A stretch of DNA of 64,000 nucleotides from NCBI RefSeq assembly GCF_028293835.1, contig NZ_JAQGNX010000170.1, positions 1 to 64,000 of the forward strand. Reading direction: 5' to 3'. Positions 9,395-17,792 of this stretch are shown piece by piece. Position 1 is the stretch's first letter. The number at the start of each line of letters is the position of its first letter. Below the pieces are notes generated by a model. The model made no database searches. It saw only the letters and a list, made by a program, of their open reading frames with translations, and was not told the origin of the DNA. Both the position numbers and the translations under genes were made by a program. The DNA is from Pseudomonas sp. (GTDB taxonomy: Bacteria > Pseudomonadota > Gammaproteobacteria > Pseudomonadales > Pseudomonadaceae).

Positions 9395-9739
9395 TTGAAC
9401 GAATCTAAACTCAAGCAGCATGAATCAGTCTTGCTGCGTATTTTGTGGATGCTGTTGTTCGTATTGATCTGGCAACTGGCGGAAGTCGTGCTGGGCTGTG
9501 TGGTCCTGGTGCAGTTGGGCTACCGGCTGGCCTATGGTGCGCCCAGTGGCAGCCTGATGAACTTTGGTGACAGCGTCAGCCAGTACCTGGCGCAAATTGG
9601 CCGATTCGGCACGTTCCACAGTGACCAAAAACCGTGGCCGTTCGCCGACTGGCCTACGCCTCGCGCACCCGAGGGCGAAGCGCCGCACAGCGTCGCGCCA
9701 GCTGCGCATCCGGTTCGAGATGAGGAACCGAAGCTATGA
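9395..9739 (+). CDS. DUF4389 family membrane protein
   Basis: A 114-residue protein with one long or two short hydrophobic helices (about residues 12-48, LRILWMLLFVLIWQLAEVVLG) and a hydrophilic Pro-rich tail, typical of DUF4389. Function is unknown. The only workable in-frame start is a TTG preceded by GGGGAAGG; the nearby ATG at 9367 is out of frame and soon stops. It lies 42 bases after gpsA and its stop overlaps the sixA start (ATGA), so the three genes are probably co-transcribed and sixA may be translationally coupled to it. Confidence 0.82.
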   Translation: MNESKLKQHESVLLRILWMLLFVLIWQLAEVVLGCVVLVQLGYRLAYGAPSGSLMNFGDSVSQYLAQIGRFGTFHSDQKPWPFADWPTPRAPEGEAPHSVAPAAHPVRDEEPKL

Positions 9740-10191
9740 AGCTGTGGATTCTGCGCCACGGCGAGGCCCATTCGCAGGCGCGAAGTGATGCTGAGCGGGA
9801 ATTGACCGCCCAGGGCCGCGACGAAGTGTTGAACAGCGCGGCGCACCTGTTGGGCAAACCGCTGACTCGGATCATTGCCAGTCCGTATCTACGTGCGCAG
9901 CAGACCGCACAGCTCGTCCATCAGGTTCTCGGGCTCAGTGAACCGGTCATCACCGCTAACTGGCTGACGCCGGACAGCGACCCGCGCACAGTGCTGAGTC
10001 AACTGGAGGGTTATTCGGCAGAGGATGTGTTGCTGGTCAGCCATCAACCGCTGGTGGGGTCGTTGGTGGGTGGCCTGGTGCACGGTCATTACCGTAATGC
10101 GCAGCCCATGAGCACCGCCAGCCTCGCCGAGCTGGAGGGTGACTTTCCCTTGGCCGGCCTGATGGAGCTGCGCAGCATGCGCCACGTCTGA
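9736..10191 (+). CDS. sixA: Phosphohistidine phosphatase SixA
   Basis: A histidine-phosphatase superfamily enzyme of 151 residues that removes phosphate from phospho-His in Hpt domains or PTS proteins. The catalytic RHG motif is at residues 7-9 (MKLWILRHGEAHS), with the second-Arg segment SPYLRAQQTA and the C-terminal catalytic His in VSHQPLVGSLVGGL. The start overlaps the DUF4389 stop by four bases (ATGA). Confidence 0.93.
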   Translation: MKLWILRHGEAHSQARSDAERELTAQGRDEVLNSAAHLLGKPLTRIIASPYLRAQQTAQLVHQVLGLSEPVITANWLTPDSDPRTVLSQLEGYSAEDVLLVSHQPLVGSLVGGLVHGHYRNAQPMSTASLAELEGDFPLAGLMELRSMRHV

Positions 10192-10213
10192 TCTACAGGC
10201 ATTTTGCAACTCT

Positions 10214-10305
10214 CTGTAGGAGCCACCGTGTTGGCGAGGCAGGCGACGCGGTTCATTTGAATATCGGTGGTGCTGCAGATATTGCCAACACGTTGGTTCC
10301 TACAG
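10214..10305. repeat. Extragenic inverted repeat, tgtaggagcc/ttggcga type
   Basis: It begins CTGTAGGAGCCACCGTGTTG and ends with the near-complementary CCAACACGTTGGTTCCTACAG, in the gap between sixA and the anti-sigma gene. It belongs to the same family as 13170-13244, 17715-17782, 23463-23552 and 32312-32397. No gene is seen. Confidence 0.85.
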
Positions 10306-10339
10306 GGTTCCAAACAGCCTGAAGAACCCCGATTCAACC

Positions 10340-11098
10340 CTATATCGGCTGCCGAATCGCCTGCCGGGCCATTTGCGCCGCCGGGTCATCGGCCGGGCTG
10401 ACCATGGCGTAGTTGTACCCGCCACCGGACCAGTAATCCGCCTGCAATTCACCGTCGCGACGGCTGCCACGGGGCAGCAGATGATTTTGCGGCCCTGGTG
10501 GACGAATGTAGAAGCTGACTTTGCGCCCGGTGCCGTCTTGGTAGACGACCATTGCTGCGGCGCCTTGCTCAGTGCTGGTCAGACGTCCGCTGACCGGTTT
10601 GAAACCTGCTGCCTCAAGATCCGGAAGTCGATTAGCCTGGGAGAAGTTCTTGTCCAGCCAGCCCTGTGCATTGCTGGTCTTTTCCGCGCTCCAGTCCGAG
10701 GCGACGTTGTCGTTCACTGCGAACATCCGATACGCCTGCACCGCATCTGCCATTGGCAGGACGTTGTTGGCGAAGGTCATTTCCCGCGCCTGCCAACCAC
10801 TTAAGCCGCCGACGCTGACGGCGATTAGCAACACCGCTGCGGTGGCGTAATGCCGATAGGACGTGCGGCGCATGCGTTGGCGAATAAACGCCGGGTCCAG
10901 CTCAGGGTTCACGGGCATGCGTAGGCCACCACTTAACGCGGCTCGCAAATGCTGCGCATCCAACTGCCAGGCCGCTATTTGTTCAGCCTGTTCCGGGTGG
11001 GCCGCCAACCATGTTTCCAGGGTCAAGCGATCAGCATCGCTGAGTTGATGATCGACGTAGGCGTGTAAGTCACGTTCGCTGGGGGGCAGAGTAATCAT
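10340..11098 (-). CDS. Anti-sigma factor, membrane-anchored
   Basis: The likely antagonist of the adjacent ECF sigma factor. It has 252 residues: a short cytosolic N-terminal domain (about 1-78) resembling anti-sigma domains (SERDLHAYVDHQLSDADRLTLETWLAAHPE), a TM helix at about 84-102, and a periplasmic C-terminal domain (about 105-252) that may sense a signal. No zinc-finger Cys pair is present. The ATG overlaps the sigma stop by four bases, so the two proteins are probably made in fixed ratio. The inducing signal is not apparent. Confidence 0.87.
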   Translation of the reverse strand: MITLPPSERDLHAYVDHQLSDADRLTLETWLAAHPEQAEQIAAWQLDAQHLRAALSGGLRMPVNPELDPAFIRQRMRRTSYRHYATAAVLLIAVSVGGLSGWQAREMTFANNVLPMADAVQAYRMFAVNDNVASDWSAEKTSNAQGWLDKNFSQANRLPDLEAAGFKPVSGRLTSTEQGAAAMVVYQDGTGRKVSFYIRPPGPQNHLLPRGSRRDGELQADYWSGGGYNYAMVSPADDPAAQMARQAIRQPI

Positions 11099-11607
11099 TT
11101 CAATATCCGCAGAGAAGGAAGTGTAATTTCGCCGTCGCTGAGCTGGCGCAGGGCCTGGCGAGCACGGGACAATCGCGACATGACGGTGCCAACCGGAACA
11201 TCAAGGATTTCGGCGACCTCTTTATAACTGAGGCCTTCCACCGACACCCACAGCAACAAGGCCCGTTGCTCGGTGTTTAACAACCCGAATGCTTCAAGCG
11301 TCGACTGCGCGACTACGGTACGTTCGACAGACGGTTCATAGTGATCGTCACTGCCCCCCGTGAACAGTTCCAGCATACGGCTGTAACGTCGAGAGCGGCG
11401 GTGCGCGTCGAGAAACTGTCGGTACAGAATGGAAAATAACCAGGCGCGCAAATCGCCTTCCGGACGCTTATCCGCCCAGCGCGACAAGGCCTTTTCAAGA
11501 CTCGATTGCACCAGATCATCAGCGCTGCTGGGATCGCGTGTCAGCCACACCGCGAAGCGACGCATTCGCGGCAATAACTCTCGGAGTTGATCGTCAAGTT
11601 CGTTCAT
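11095..11607 (-). CDS. ECF-family RNA polymerase sigma factor
   Basis: A group IV sigma factor of 170 residues from the ATG (MNELDDQLRELLPRMRRFAV); a TTG eight codons earlier is possible but less likely. Region 2 is at about 10-85, with DPSSADDLVQSSLEKALSRW and RAWLFSILYRQFLDAHRRS. Region 4 is at about 105-160, with the helix-turn-helix LSYKEVAEILDVPVGTVMSRLSRARQAL. It is followed by the anti-sigma gene and preceded by an ECF-type promoter, so it is probably autoregulated. The subgroup and regulon are not identified. Confidence 0.93.
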   Translation of the reverse strand: MNELDDQLRELLPRMRRFAVWLTRDPSSADDLVQSSLEKALSRWADKRPEGDLRAWLFSILYRQFLDAHRRSRRYSRMLELFTGGSDDHYEPSVERTVVAQSTLEAFGLLNTEQRALLLWVSVEGLSYKEVAEILDVPVGTVMSRLSRARQALRQLSDGEITLPSLRILK

Positions 11608-11659
11608 GGGCCTGCGGTTCCAAGTCAGCAACTATGATCATTTAGATCGTGTGACCAGA

Positions 11660-11686
11660 GAGACGCCTGTCAAACAGACTTATTCC
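11660..11686 (-). promoter_or_regulatory. ECF-type promoter for the sigma/anti-sigma operon
   Basis: On the minus strand GGAATAA (11686-11680) and CGTCTC (11665-11660) are separated by 14 bases, matching the GGAATAA / CGTCT layout of many Pseudomonas ECF promoters. It is 53 bases upstream of the sigma ATG, suggesting the factor transcribes its own operon. Confidence 0.7.
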
Positions 11687-11763
11687 AACGAAAAAGAAAT
11701 TAATTTTAGTCGATGGAATGAATCGTACTCGCCAGCATGCACATGCGAGACACCTGTCGCGGC

Positions 11764-12909
11764 TCAGCGCAAAACCGGGACCAATTCGGTGATCATGGTC
11801 AACACATCCTTGGCCAGTTGCTTTGAACGACTCCCTGACCAGCCAGTCAGCGTATCCGGCGCATCGTTGTTGTCTTTGAAGGGCATTTCCAGCGTCAGCG
11901 ACAAGCATTTATAACGCTCGCCGACGCTGTTGGCTGCCAGGTTCATGTTCGCTTGCCCGGGACGACTGCGGGGGTAGCCATAGCGGGACTGGAAATCGCG
12001 GGTGATCTCGCTCAAGCGGCGGCGGAAATGTTCTTCCAGTTGTTGCTGAAGTGGCGTGTAGCCCGGGTTGCCTTCGCAGGCAGCGGCGAAAATATAGGGA
12101 ATTTCCTCATCACCGTGGGCATCGAGGAACATATCGACCCCGTATTTTTCCATCTGCTGTTGAACGAAAAACACTTCCGGGCTCAACTCTTCGCTGGAAC
12201 TCTGCCAGGCACGATTCAAGTCTTTGCCCTTAGCGTTAGTGCGTAAATGTCCATGGAACGAACCGTCCGGGTTCATGTGCGGCACCAGGTACAGGGTTGC
12301 GGTCGACAGCAGTTGCTGCATTACCGGATCAGCGTTGTCCTGCAGGCGCTCAACCAACCCTTCCATGAACCATTCGGCCATGTGCTCGCCGGGGTGCTGC
12401 TGGGCAATGATCCAGATGTTGCGCTTGCCTGCCGCGCCATCGCCTTTGCGCAGTAACTGAATCTCACGACCTTCGACGCTGTTGCCGGTCGCAATCAGTT
12501 CCATGCCAGCTTTATTAGTGGCCTGATCGATCAGCGTGTCATGGCGTGCGCGGCTGTAGGGCTCGAAATAGGCGAAATAAACCTGCGGCTCACTCGGTGC
12601 GAGGCTGAAGTCCAGGCTGGCGCCGTCGTAGGTGGTGGGCACCCGAAACCAGCTTTCATGATCGTAAGAGGCGACAACGTTGTAGCCGCTCCAGGCGCTG
12701 TTGTAACTGGACTTACCGGCATTAACCAGGCTGAACGCGTGCTTCTGGCCAACGTTGAGGTTTTCGACTTTAAAGTGGAACCACTGAAAGTGCGGGCTGT
12801 GGGTATCCGGGCGAATGGCCAGTTTGGTCAAGCCTGGATTACTGGCGTCGATCACTTCGATGTTGCCGCTATCGAAATCGGCGCTGATTTTGAGAGAGGT
12901 TTGGGTCAC
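11764..12909 (-). CDS. M14 family zinc carboxypeptidase, cytosolic carboxypeptidase-like
   Basis: A metallocarboxypeptidase of 381 residues with no signal peptide. The start is a GTG six bases after AGGAAA. An open frame continues 22 codons upstream but lacks a ribosome-binding site. Residues about 1-130 form an N-terminal beta domain like that of eukaryotic cytosolic carboxypeptidases (deglutamylases). The catalytic domain shows the zinc ligands HxxE in QQHPGEHMAEW and His in FLDAHGDEE, the substrate-binding stretch NPDGSFHGHLRTNAKGKDLNR, and the general-base Glu in SLTLEMPFK. The natural substrate is unknown. It is on the same strand as the sigma operon but the gap is 156 bases, so it is probably a separate unit. 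Confidence 0.9.
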   Translation of the reverse strand: MTQTSLKISADFDSGNIEVIDASNPGLTKLAIRPDTHSPHFQWFHFKVENLNVGQKHAFSLVNAGKSSYNSAWSGYNVVASYDHESWFRVPTTYDGASLDFSLAPSEPQVYFAYFEPYSRARHDTLIDQATNKAGMELIATGNSVEGREIQLLRKGDGAAGKRNIWIIAQQHPGEHMAEWFMEGLVERLQDNADPVMQQLLSTATLYLVPHMNPDGSFHGHLRTNAKGKDLNRAWQSSSEELSPEVFFVQQQMEKYGVDMFLDAHGDEEIPYIFAAACEGNPGYTPLQQQLEEHFRRRLSEITRDFQSRYGYPRSRPGQANMNLAANSVGERYKCLSLTLEMPFKDNNDAPDTLTGWSGSRSKQLAKDVLTMITELVPVLR

Positions 12910-12973
12910 GGTTGTTTCCTGGAGACGGTGGTGCCAAATAAGGCCGGTACTGTACACCAAAGAAAACAAACGC

Positions 12974-13002
12974 AAAAAAAAGACCCGGCAAAAAGCCGGG
13001 TC
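12974..13002 (-). terminator. Rho-independent terminator upstream of the carboxypeptidase gene
   Basis: The minus strand reads GACCCGGC, TTTTT loop, GCCGGGTC, then eight T: a perfect 8-bp stem with a T-run. It lies 90 bases after the stop of the 22-aa ORF and 236 bases after liuD, so it ends whichever transcript comes from that side. Confidence 0.93.
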
Positions 13003-13092
13003 AAAACCGTGATTAGCCTGATGAGGAGATAATCCAAGAGCCGACCTGAGACTCTTGATTACCAGACCAGCCTTGCGGCCAGTTCGGTAATA

Positions 13093-13161
13093 CTAATCGT
13101 TATCATTCGCAGACAAAAGCTTTTTCTTTTTTAAATTGATAAGCCGTCGAATGGCAGACAT
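13093..13161 (-). CDS. Hypothetical 22-residue lysine-rich peptide
   Basis: A short ORF starting MSAIRRLINL, with four consecutive Lys in the middle and an acidic NDND end. It begins 4 bases after a perfect AGGAGG ribosome-binding site (13166-13171), and a terminator lies 90 bases after its stop. The pattern of a basic amphipathic N-terminal half and a strong ribosome-binding site is what a translated small protein would show. I do not recognise the sequence. It lies after liuD on the same strand and may be co-transcribed with the liu genes or have its own promoter. Chance is possible, since part of the GGAGG comes from the edge of the neighbouring repeat. Confidence 0.5.
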   Translation of the reverse strand: MSAIRRLINLKKKKLLSANDND

Positions 13162-13169
13162 CAGACCTC

Positions 13170-13244
13170 CTGTAGCCAACGTGTTGGCGAGGCTATTACC
13201 TGGCTCGCCGAGTAATGCCTCTTGCCAACAAGCTGGCGCTACAG
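13170..13244. repeat. Extragenic inverted repeat overlapping the liuD stop
   Basis: It begins CTGTAGCCAACGTGTTGGCG and ends TTGCCAACAAGCTGGCGCTACAG. Same family as 10214-10305. The right end (CTACAG, 13239-13244) supplies the liuD stop codon on the minus strand; the left end lies against the ribosome-binding site of the 22-aa ORF. Confidence 0.85.
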
Positions 13245-15251
13245 AGTCTCGGAATCGGGGAGGGCCAGTTCCACCAACACCGTCCCTTCGCTGACCATTT
13301 CGCCCTCGCTGCAATACACCGCCTTGACCACGCCAGCGTGGGGCGCGCGGATGCTGTGTTCCATTTTCATGGCTTCGAGCACCACCAGTTGCGTACCGAT
13401 GTCGACCGTTTGCCCGACCTCGATCAGTACCCGGACGATGCTGCCGTTCATGGGTGCCGTCAGGCCGCCTTGTTGGGTGTGAGTGGCTTCAACCTCGGCG
13501 ATAGGGTCCAGGCGCTTGATCGTATGCAGTTCGCCGTACCACTGCAGATAAAGCGTGTCGCCTCTGCGGATCGCAAGGTGCTGGCGGCGCACACCCTCGT
13601 GTTCAAGCACAAGCTGTTCACCCTGCAACATGGCCAGCGAGGCCGTGCTGTTACGCAGTTGGATCACCTGTTTCTGCCCGTTGCAGCTCAAATGCAGGTT
13701 GATTTCACCTGGCAGGCCAGCGCGCAGGCCACGATTGCTCGACCAGGGTGAATGCGGATCATCCTGGCGAATCGTATTGGCCTGGCTTTGACTGAAGGCT
13801 TCACCTGCTGCCCGCCAGAACTCTGCTGACAATTCCCCCGAGGCGGGCAACAGCTGATCCTGATAACGGGGAATGAAATCGGTATCCAGCTCCGCTGCGG
13901 CGAACGCGGGGTGTGCAACGATGCGGCGCAAAAACGCCAGGTTAGTTCTCAGCCCGCCGATAGCACATTCGTCCAGCATCGCCAGCAACCGCAAGCGTGC
14001 CTGCTCGCGGTTTTCACCCCAAGCGATCAGCTTGCCGAGCATGGGGTCATAGAATGGCGAGACGCTGTCGCCTTCAGCCACGCCGCTGTCCACGCGGCGA
14101 CCTGGACCGGGTGATGACTCCCGATAAACAGCCAGGGTGCCGGTGGCGGGCAAAAAGTCATTACTTGGGTCTTCGGCGTACAGCCGCACTTCAATCGCGT
14201 GGCCGGTCAATGGCACCTGGGCTTGAGTGATCGGCAGCGGCTCACCCTGGGCCACGCGAATTTGCCACGCCACCAGATCCAGGCCGGTGATCGCTTCGGT
14301 TACCGGGTGCTCGACCTGTAGACGAGTGTTCATCTCCATAAAGAAGAACTCGCCCCGGGAGTCGAGCAAAAACTCCACCGTGCCGGCACCTACATAGCCG
14401 ATGGTCTGCGCCGCGCGCACGGCAGCTTCGCCCATGGCCTGGCGCAATTGCGGGCTTAGGCCCGGCGCTGGCGCTTCTTCCACGACTTTTTGATGACGAC
14501 GCTGGATCGAGCAGTCCCGTTCATTGAGGTACAGGCAATTACCCTGTTGATCGGCGAACACCTGGATTTCCACATGCCGAGGCTTGAGCAGGTATTTCTC
14601 TACCAACATTCGCGAATCACCGAACGATGACTGGGCTTCACGCTGGGCAGAAGCCAGTGCTTCAGCCAGTTCACTGACCTGTTCGACGACCTTCATGCCT
14701 TTGCCGCCACCGCCTGCTGTGGCTTTGAGCAGCACGGGATAACCGATACGCTCGGCCGCAGCACGGAATGTATCGAGGTCTTGCGCGGCACCGTGGTAAC
14801 CCGGCACCAGCGGCACACCGGCGTCTTCCATCAAGGCTTTGGCAGCGGATTTGCTGCCCATGGCATCGATGGCAGAGGCGGGCGGCCCGAGAAATATCAG
14901 CCCGGCATTTTCTATCGCGCGGGCAAAGCCGGCGTTTTCAGACAAAAATCCGTAGCCTGGATGGATTGCCTGAGCGCCGCTGGCTTTGGCCGCTGCGATC
15001 AATTTATCGATTAGCAAATAGCTGTCGGCTGCTTTACTGCCGCCCAGGTCGACTCGAATATCAGCCTCGCGGGCATGGCGGGCGTCCCGGTCCGTGGCGC
15101 TGTGCACCGCGACGGTGGTCAGGCCCAGCGCTTTGGCGGTGCGCATGATGCGGCAGGCGATTTCGCCACGGTTGGCCACCAGAATCCGCGTCAACAGCGG
15201 CGCGGGGCTCGGTGCAGGGCTTAAAGGCACAGGCGTTTGCGATGCGCTCAT
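13239..15251 (-). CDS. liuD: Methylcrotonyl-CoA carboxylase biotin-containing subunit LiuD
   Basis: The alpha subunit of 3-methylcrotonyl-CoA carboxylase in leucine degradation: ATP-dependent carboxylation of biotin and transfer of CO2 with LiuB. It has 670 residues. After a 20-residue Pro-rich leader come the biotin-carboxylase N-domain (ILVANRGEIACRIMRTAKALG), the ATP-grasp domain with the glycine loop TAGGGGKGMKVV and EMNTRLQVEHPVTE, a linker, and a C-terminal biotinyl domain with the biotin-acceptor Lys629 in VLEAMKMEHS. It overlaps liuC by four bases (ATGA). The stop codon lies in an extragenic repeat, so the last residues may be a recent replacement. Confidence 0.96.
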   Translation of the reverse strand: MSASQTPVPLSPAPSPAPLLTRILVANRGEIACRIMRTAKALGLTTVAVHSATDRDARHAREADIRVDLGGSKAADSYLLIDKLIAAAKASGAQAIHPGYGFLSENAGFARAIENAGLIFLGPPASAIDAMGSKSAAKALMEDAGVPLVPGYHGAAQDLDTFRAAAERIGYPVLLKATAGGGGKGMKVVEQVSELAEALASAQREAQSSFGDSRMLVEKYLLKPRHVEIQVFADQQGNCLYLNERDCSIQRRHQKVVEEAPAPGLSPQLRQAMGEAAVRAAQTIGYVGAGTVEFLLDSRGEFFFMEMNTRLQVEHPVTEAITGLDLVAWQIRVAQGEPLPITQAQVPLTGHAIEVRLYAEDPSNDFLPATGTLAVYRESSPGPGRRVDSGVAEGDSVSPFYDPMLGKLIAWGENREQARLRLLAMLDECAIGGLRTNLAFLRRIVAHPAFAAAELDTDFIPRYQDQLLPASGELSAEFWRAAGEAFSQSQANTIRQDDPHSPWSSNRGLRAGLPGEINLHLSCNGQKQVIQLRNSTASLAMLQGEQLVLEHEGVRRQHLAIRRGDTLYLQWYGELHTIKRLDPIAEVEATHTQQGGLTAPMNGSIVRVLIEVGQTVDIGTQLVVLEAMKMEHSIRAPHAGVVKAVYCSEGEMVSEGTVLVELALPDSETL

Positions 15252-16063
15252 GGGCGCGGCTCCTTATTCAGTTCAGGCTGCCAGGCAGGCGGGCGCTTTT
15301 CCAGAAAGGCGCGCAAGCCTTCCTGGCCTTCCGGGCTGACCCGGATTCGGGCGATAGCGTTTTCACAGTAGCGGCGCAGGGCAGGGGTCAGCGTACCGTT
15401 TCCAACTTCTCGCATCAGGTCTTTGCTGGCGCGCATCGCTTGTGGACTGTTGAGTAACAACGTGTCGATCCACTGTTCGATGTGCTGTTCAAACGCCGCA
15501 GCTGGATAGCACTCGGCGAGTAAACCAATCTCTCGGGCGCGAACGCCGCTGAAGCGTTCGGCAGTCAGCGCGTAGCGCCGGGCCGCGCGTTCGCCGATGG
15601 CTTGCACCACGAATGGACTGATGACCGCCGGAGCCAAGCCAATTCGCACTTCCGACAGGCAGAACTGCGCATCATCGGTGCCGATCGCCATGTCACAGCA
15701 GCTGATCAGGCCTAATGCGCCGCCAAACGCAGCGCCTTGAACCACTGCAAGAGTCGGAATTTTCAATTTGGCCAGGTTGTACATCAGCTCGGCCAGTTCG
15801 CGGGCATCGCCAAGGTTGGCGTTGTAGTCCAGCTGCGCCGATTGCTGCATCCAGGCCAGATCGGCGCCGGCGCTGAAATGCCTGCCTCGGCCGCGAATCA
15901 GCATGAAGCGCAGGCTGGCGTCGGTTTGAACCTCATCCAGGGCCAGAATCAACTCGCGAATCATCTGCGCGTCGAAAGCGTTGTTCTTGTCCGGACGGTT
16001 AAGCCACAGCGTGGCGAACCCTCGTGGATCAGTGTGCAATTCCAAGGTCTTAAAATCAGACAT
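15248..16063 (-). CDS. liuC: Methylglutaconyl-CoA hydratase LiuC
   Basis: A crotonase-fold enoyl-CoA hydratase hydrating 3-methylglutaconyl-CoA to HMG-CoA in the leucine pathway. It has 271 residues from the ATG MSDFKTLELH, which follows GGAG at six bases; a GTG two codons earlier is less likely. Oxyanion-hole segments are visible: HFSAGADLAWM and GAAFGGALGLISCCDMAIG, with the catalytic region SEVRIGLAPAVISPFVV. It is 24 bases after liuB and overlaps liuD. LiuC can also act on the geranyl/citronellol intermediate in strains with the atu genes, which are not in this window. Confidence 0.93.
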   Translation of the reverse strand: MSDFKTLELHTDPRGFATLWLNRPDKNNAFDAQMIRELILALDEVQTDASLRFMLIRGRGRHFSAGADLAWMQQSAQLDYNANLGDARELAELMYNLAKLKIPTLAVVQGAAFGGALGLISCCDMAIGTDDAQFCLSEVRIGLAPAVISPFVVQAIGERAARRYALTAERFSGVRAREIGLLAECYPAAAFEQHIEQWIDTLLLNSPQAMRASKDLMREVGNGTLTPALRRYCENAIARIRVSPEGQEGLRAFLEKRPPAWQPELNKEPRP

Positions 16064-16087
16064 GTTCACTCCGTTGGCGAGGCCCGG

Positions 16088-17695
16088 TTACATCCGGAAC
16101 ACACCAAATGTGCTGGGCTCAATGGGCGCGTTAAGCGATGCCGACAACGCCAGCGCAAGGATGTCTCGGGTTTGTGCAGGGTCGATCACGCCGTCGTCCC
16201 ACAAGCGGGCGCTGGAGTAATACGGATGCCCCTGATGTTCGTACTGCTCGAGAATCGGCCGCTTGAGGTCGGCTTCCTGCTCGGCACTGAACACCTGGCC
16301 GCTGCGCTCGGCCTGTTCGCGCTTGACTTGCACCAACACCCCGGCTGCCTGTTCGCCGCCCATCACGCCGATTCGCGCGTTAGGCCACATCCACAGGAAT
16401 CGCGGGTCGTAGGCGCGGCCGCACATGCCATAATTACCGGCCCCAAAGCTGCCACCAATGATTACCGTGTACTTCGGCACCTTGGCACAGGCCACCGCCG
16501 TCACCAGCTTGGCGCCGTGTTTGGCAATGCCGCCTGCTTCATACTTCTGCCCGACCATGAACCCCGTGATGTTCTGCAGGAACAACAAGGGAATACCGCG
16601 CTGACAGGCCAGCTCGATGAAGTGCGCGCCTTTCTGCGCCGACTCGGCAAACAGCACGCCGTTATTGGCCAGGATAGCAATGGGGTAGCCGTGCAAATGG
16701 CCGAAGCCGCACACCAGCGTGGTGCCGAACAGTGCCTTGAACTCATCGAACACCGAACCATCCACCAGCCGCGCAATCACTTCGCGGACATCAAACGGTT
16801 GTTTCGCGTCAGCCGGAATTACCCCATACAGCTCCTCGGCGCCATACAGCGGCGCGATGGGCAGGAGGGCGTTGAGTTGGCCTTGCTTGCGCCAATTGAG
16901 ATTGGCGATGCTGCGGCGAGCGATGGCCAGTGCATGCTCATCGCTGTCGGCGTAATGGTCGGCAACCCCGGAAATCTTGCAATGCACATCGGCACCGCCC
17001 AAGTCTTCGGCGCTAACCACTTCGCCGGTGGCGGCTTTGACCAAAGGTGGCCCGGCGAGAAAAATCGTCGCCTGCTGGCGAACCATGATCGCTTCGTCGG
17101 CCATGGCCGGAACGTAAGCGCCGCCAGCCGTGCACGACCCCATAACCACTGCGATTTGCGGGATGCCCACGGCGCTCATGTTCGCCTGGTTAAAGAAAAT
17201 CCTGCCGAAATGCTCGCGGTCCGGGAACACTTCATCTTGACGGGGCAAGTTGGCGCCGCCGGAATCTACCAAGTAGATACAAGGCAGACGGTTCTGCTGA
17301 GCAATGGTCTGCGCACGCAGGTGCTTTTTCACCGTCAACGGGTAATACGAGCCGCCTTTAACCGTCGCGTCGTTGGCGACAATCATGCACTCAACGCCTT
17401 CAACGCGGCCGATGCCAACAATCAAGCCGGCCGCAGGAACGTCCTCGCCATACACTTGGTAAGCCGTCAGTTGTCCGATTTCCAGAAAGGGGGAGCCGAT
17501 ATCCAACAGACGATTGATGCGTTCTCGTGGCAATAGCTTGCCCCGTGAAACATGACGTTCCTGAGCCTTGGGCCCGCCACCTTCATGGACCTGAGCCAGC
17601 AACTGACGCAAGCCTTCCACGTAAAGCAGCATCGCCGCGCTATTGGCTGAAAACTCCGGCGAACGGGTGTTGATCTGGGTATGCAAAATGGCCAT
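16088..17695 (-). CDS. liuB: Methylcrotonyl-CoA carboxylase carboxyltransferase subunit LiuB
   Basis: The beta subunit transferring carboxyl from biotin to 3-methylcrotonyl-CoA. It has 535 residues, the usual length. It has two crotonase-like carboxyltransferase halves: the N-domain with [37 protein letters not shown] and [19 protein letters not shown], and the C-domain with [50 protein letters not shown] and [10 protein letters not shown]. It follows liuA after a 97-base gap that holds an extragenic repeat. Confidence 0.96.
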   Translation of the reverse strand: MAILHTQINTRSPEFSANSAAMLLYVEGLRQLLAQVHEGGGPKAQERHVSRGKLLPRERINRLLDIGSPFLEIGQLTAYQVYGEDVPAAGLIVGIGRVEGVECMIVANDATVKGGSYYPLTVKKHLRAQTIAQQNRLPCIYLVDSGGANLPRQDEVFPDREHFGRIFFNQANMSAVGIPQIAVVMGSCTAGGAYVPAMADEAIMVRQQATIFLAGPPLVKAATGEVVSAEDLGGADVHCKISGVADHYADSDEHALAIARRSIANLNWRKQGQLNALLPIAPLYGAEELYGVIPADAKQPFDVREVIARLVDGSVFDEFKALFGTTLVCGFGHLHGYPIAILANNGVLFAESAQKGAHFIELACQRGIPLLFLQNITGFMVGQKYEAGGIAKHGAKLVTAVACAKVPKYTVIIGGSFGAGNYGMCGRAYDPRFLWMWPNARIGVMGGEQAAGVLVQVKREQAERSGQVFSAEQEADLKRPILEQYEHQGHPYYSSARLWDDGVIDPAQTRDILALALSASLNAPIEPSTFGVFRM

Positions 17696-17714
17696 GGGCT
17701 ACTCCGTCGGTCTC

Positions 17715-17782
17715 CTGTAGGAACCAACTTGTTGGCGAGCGGTGTGTCAGATGCACCGCTTCGCGAACAAGTTCACTCCTGC
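17715..17782. repeat. Degenerate extragenic repeat between liuA and liuB
   Basis: It begins CTGTAGGAACCAACTTGTTG and ends CGAACAAGTTCACTCCTGCC; the arms are partly complementary. It belongs to the tgtaggagcc family but is more diverged. It sits inside the liu operon and would form a hairpin in the polycistronic message. Confidence 0.7.
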
Positions 17783-17792
17783 CGGGAGCGCC

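Noticed and set aside
13090-13115. Fur-box-like sequence (AATGATAACGATTAGTATT)
   Set aside because: Only a partial match to the 19-bp consensus, and it coincides with the NDND codons of the short ORF; no iron-related gene is adjacent.
15737-17536. 599-codon open frame on the plus strand opposite liuB/liuC
   Set aside because: A shadow of the real genes produced by GC-rich codon bias; composition is unlike a real protein and liuB/liuC are certain.
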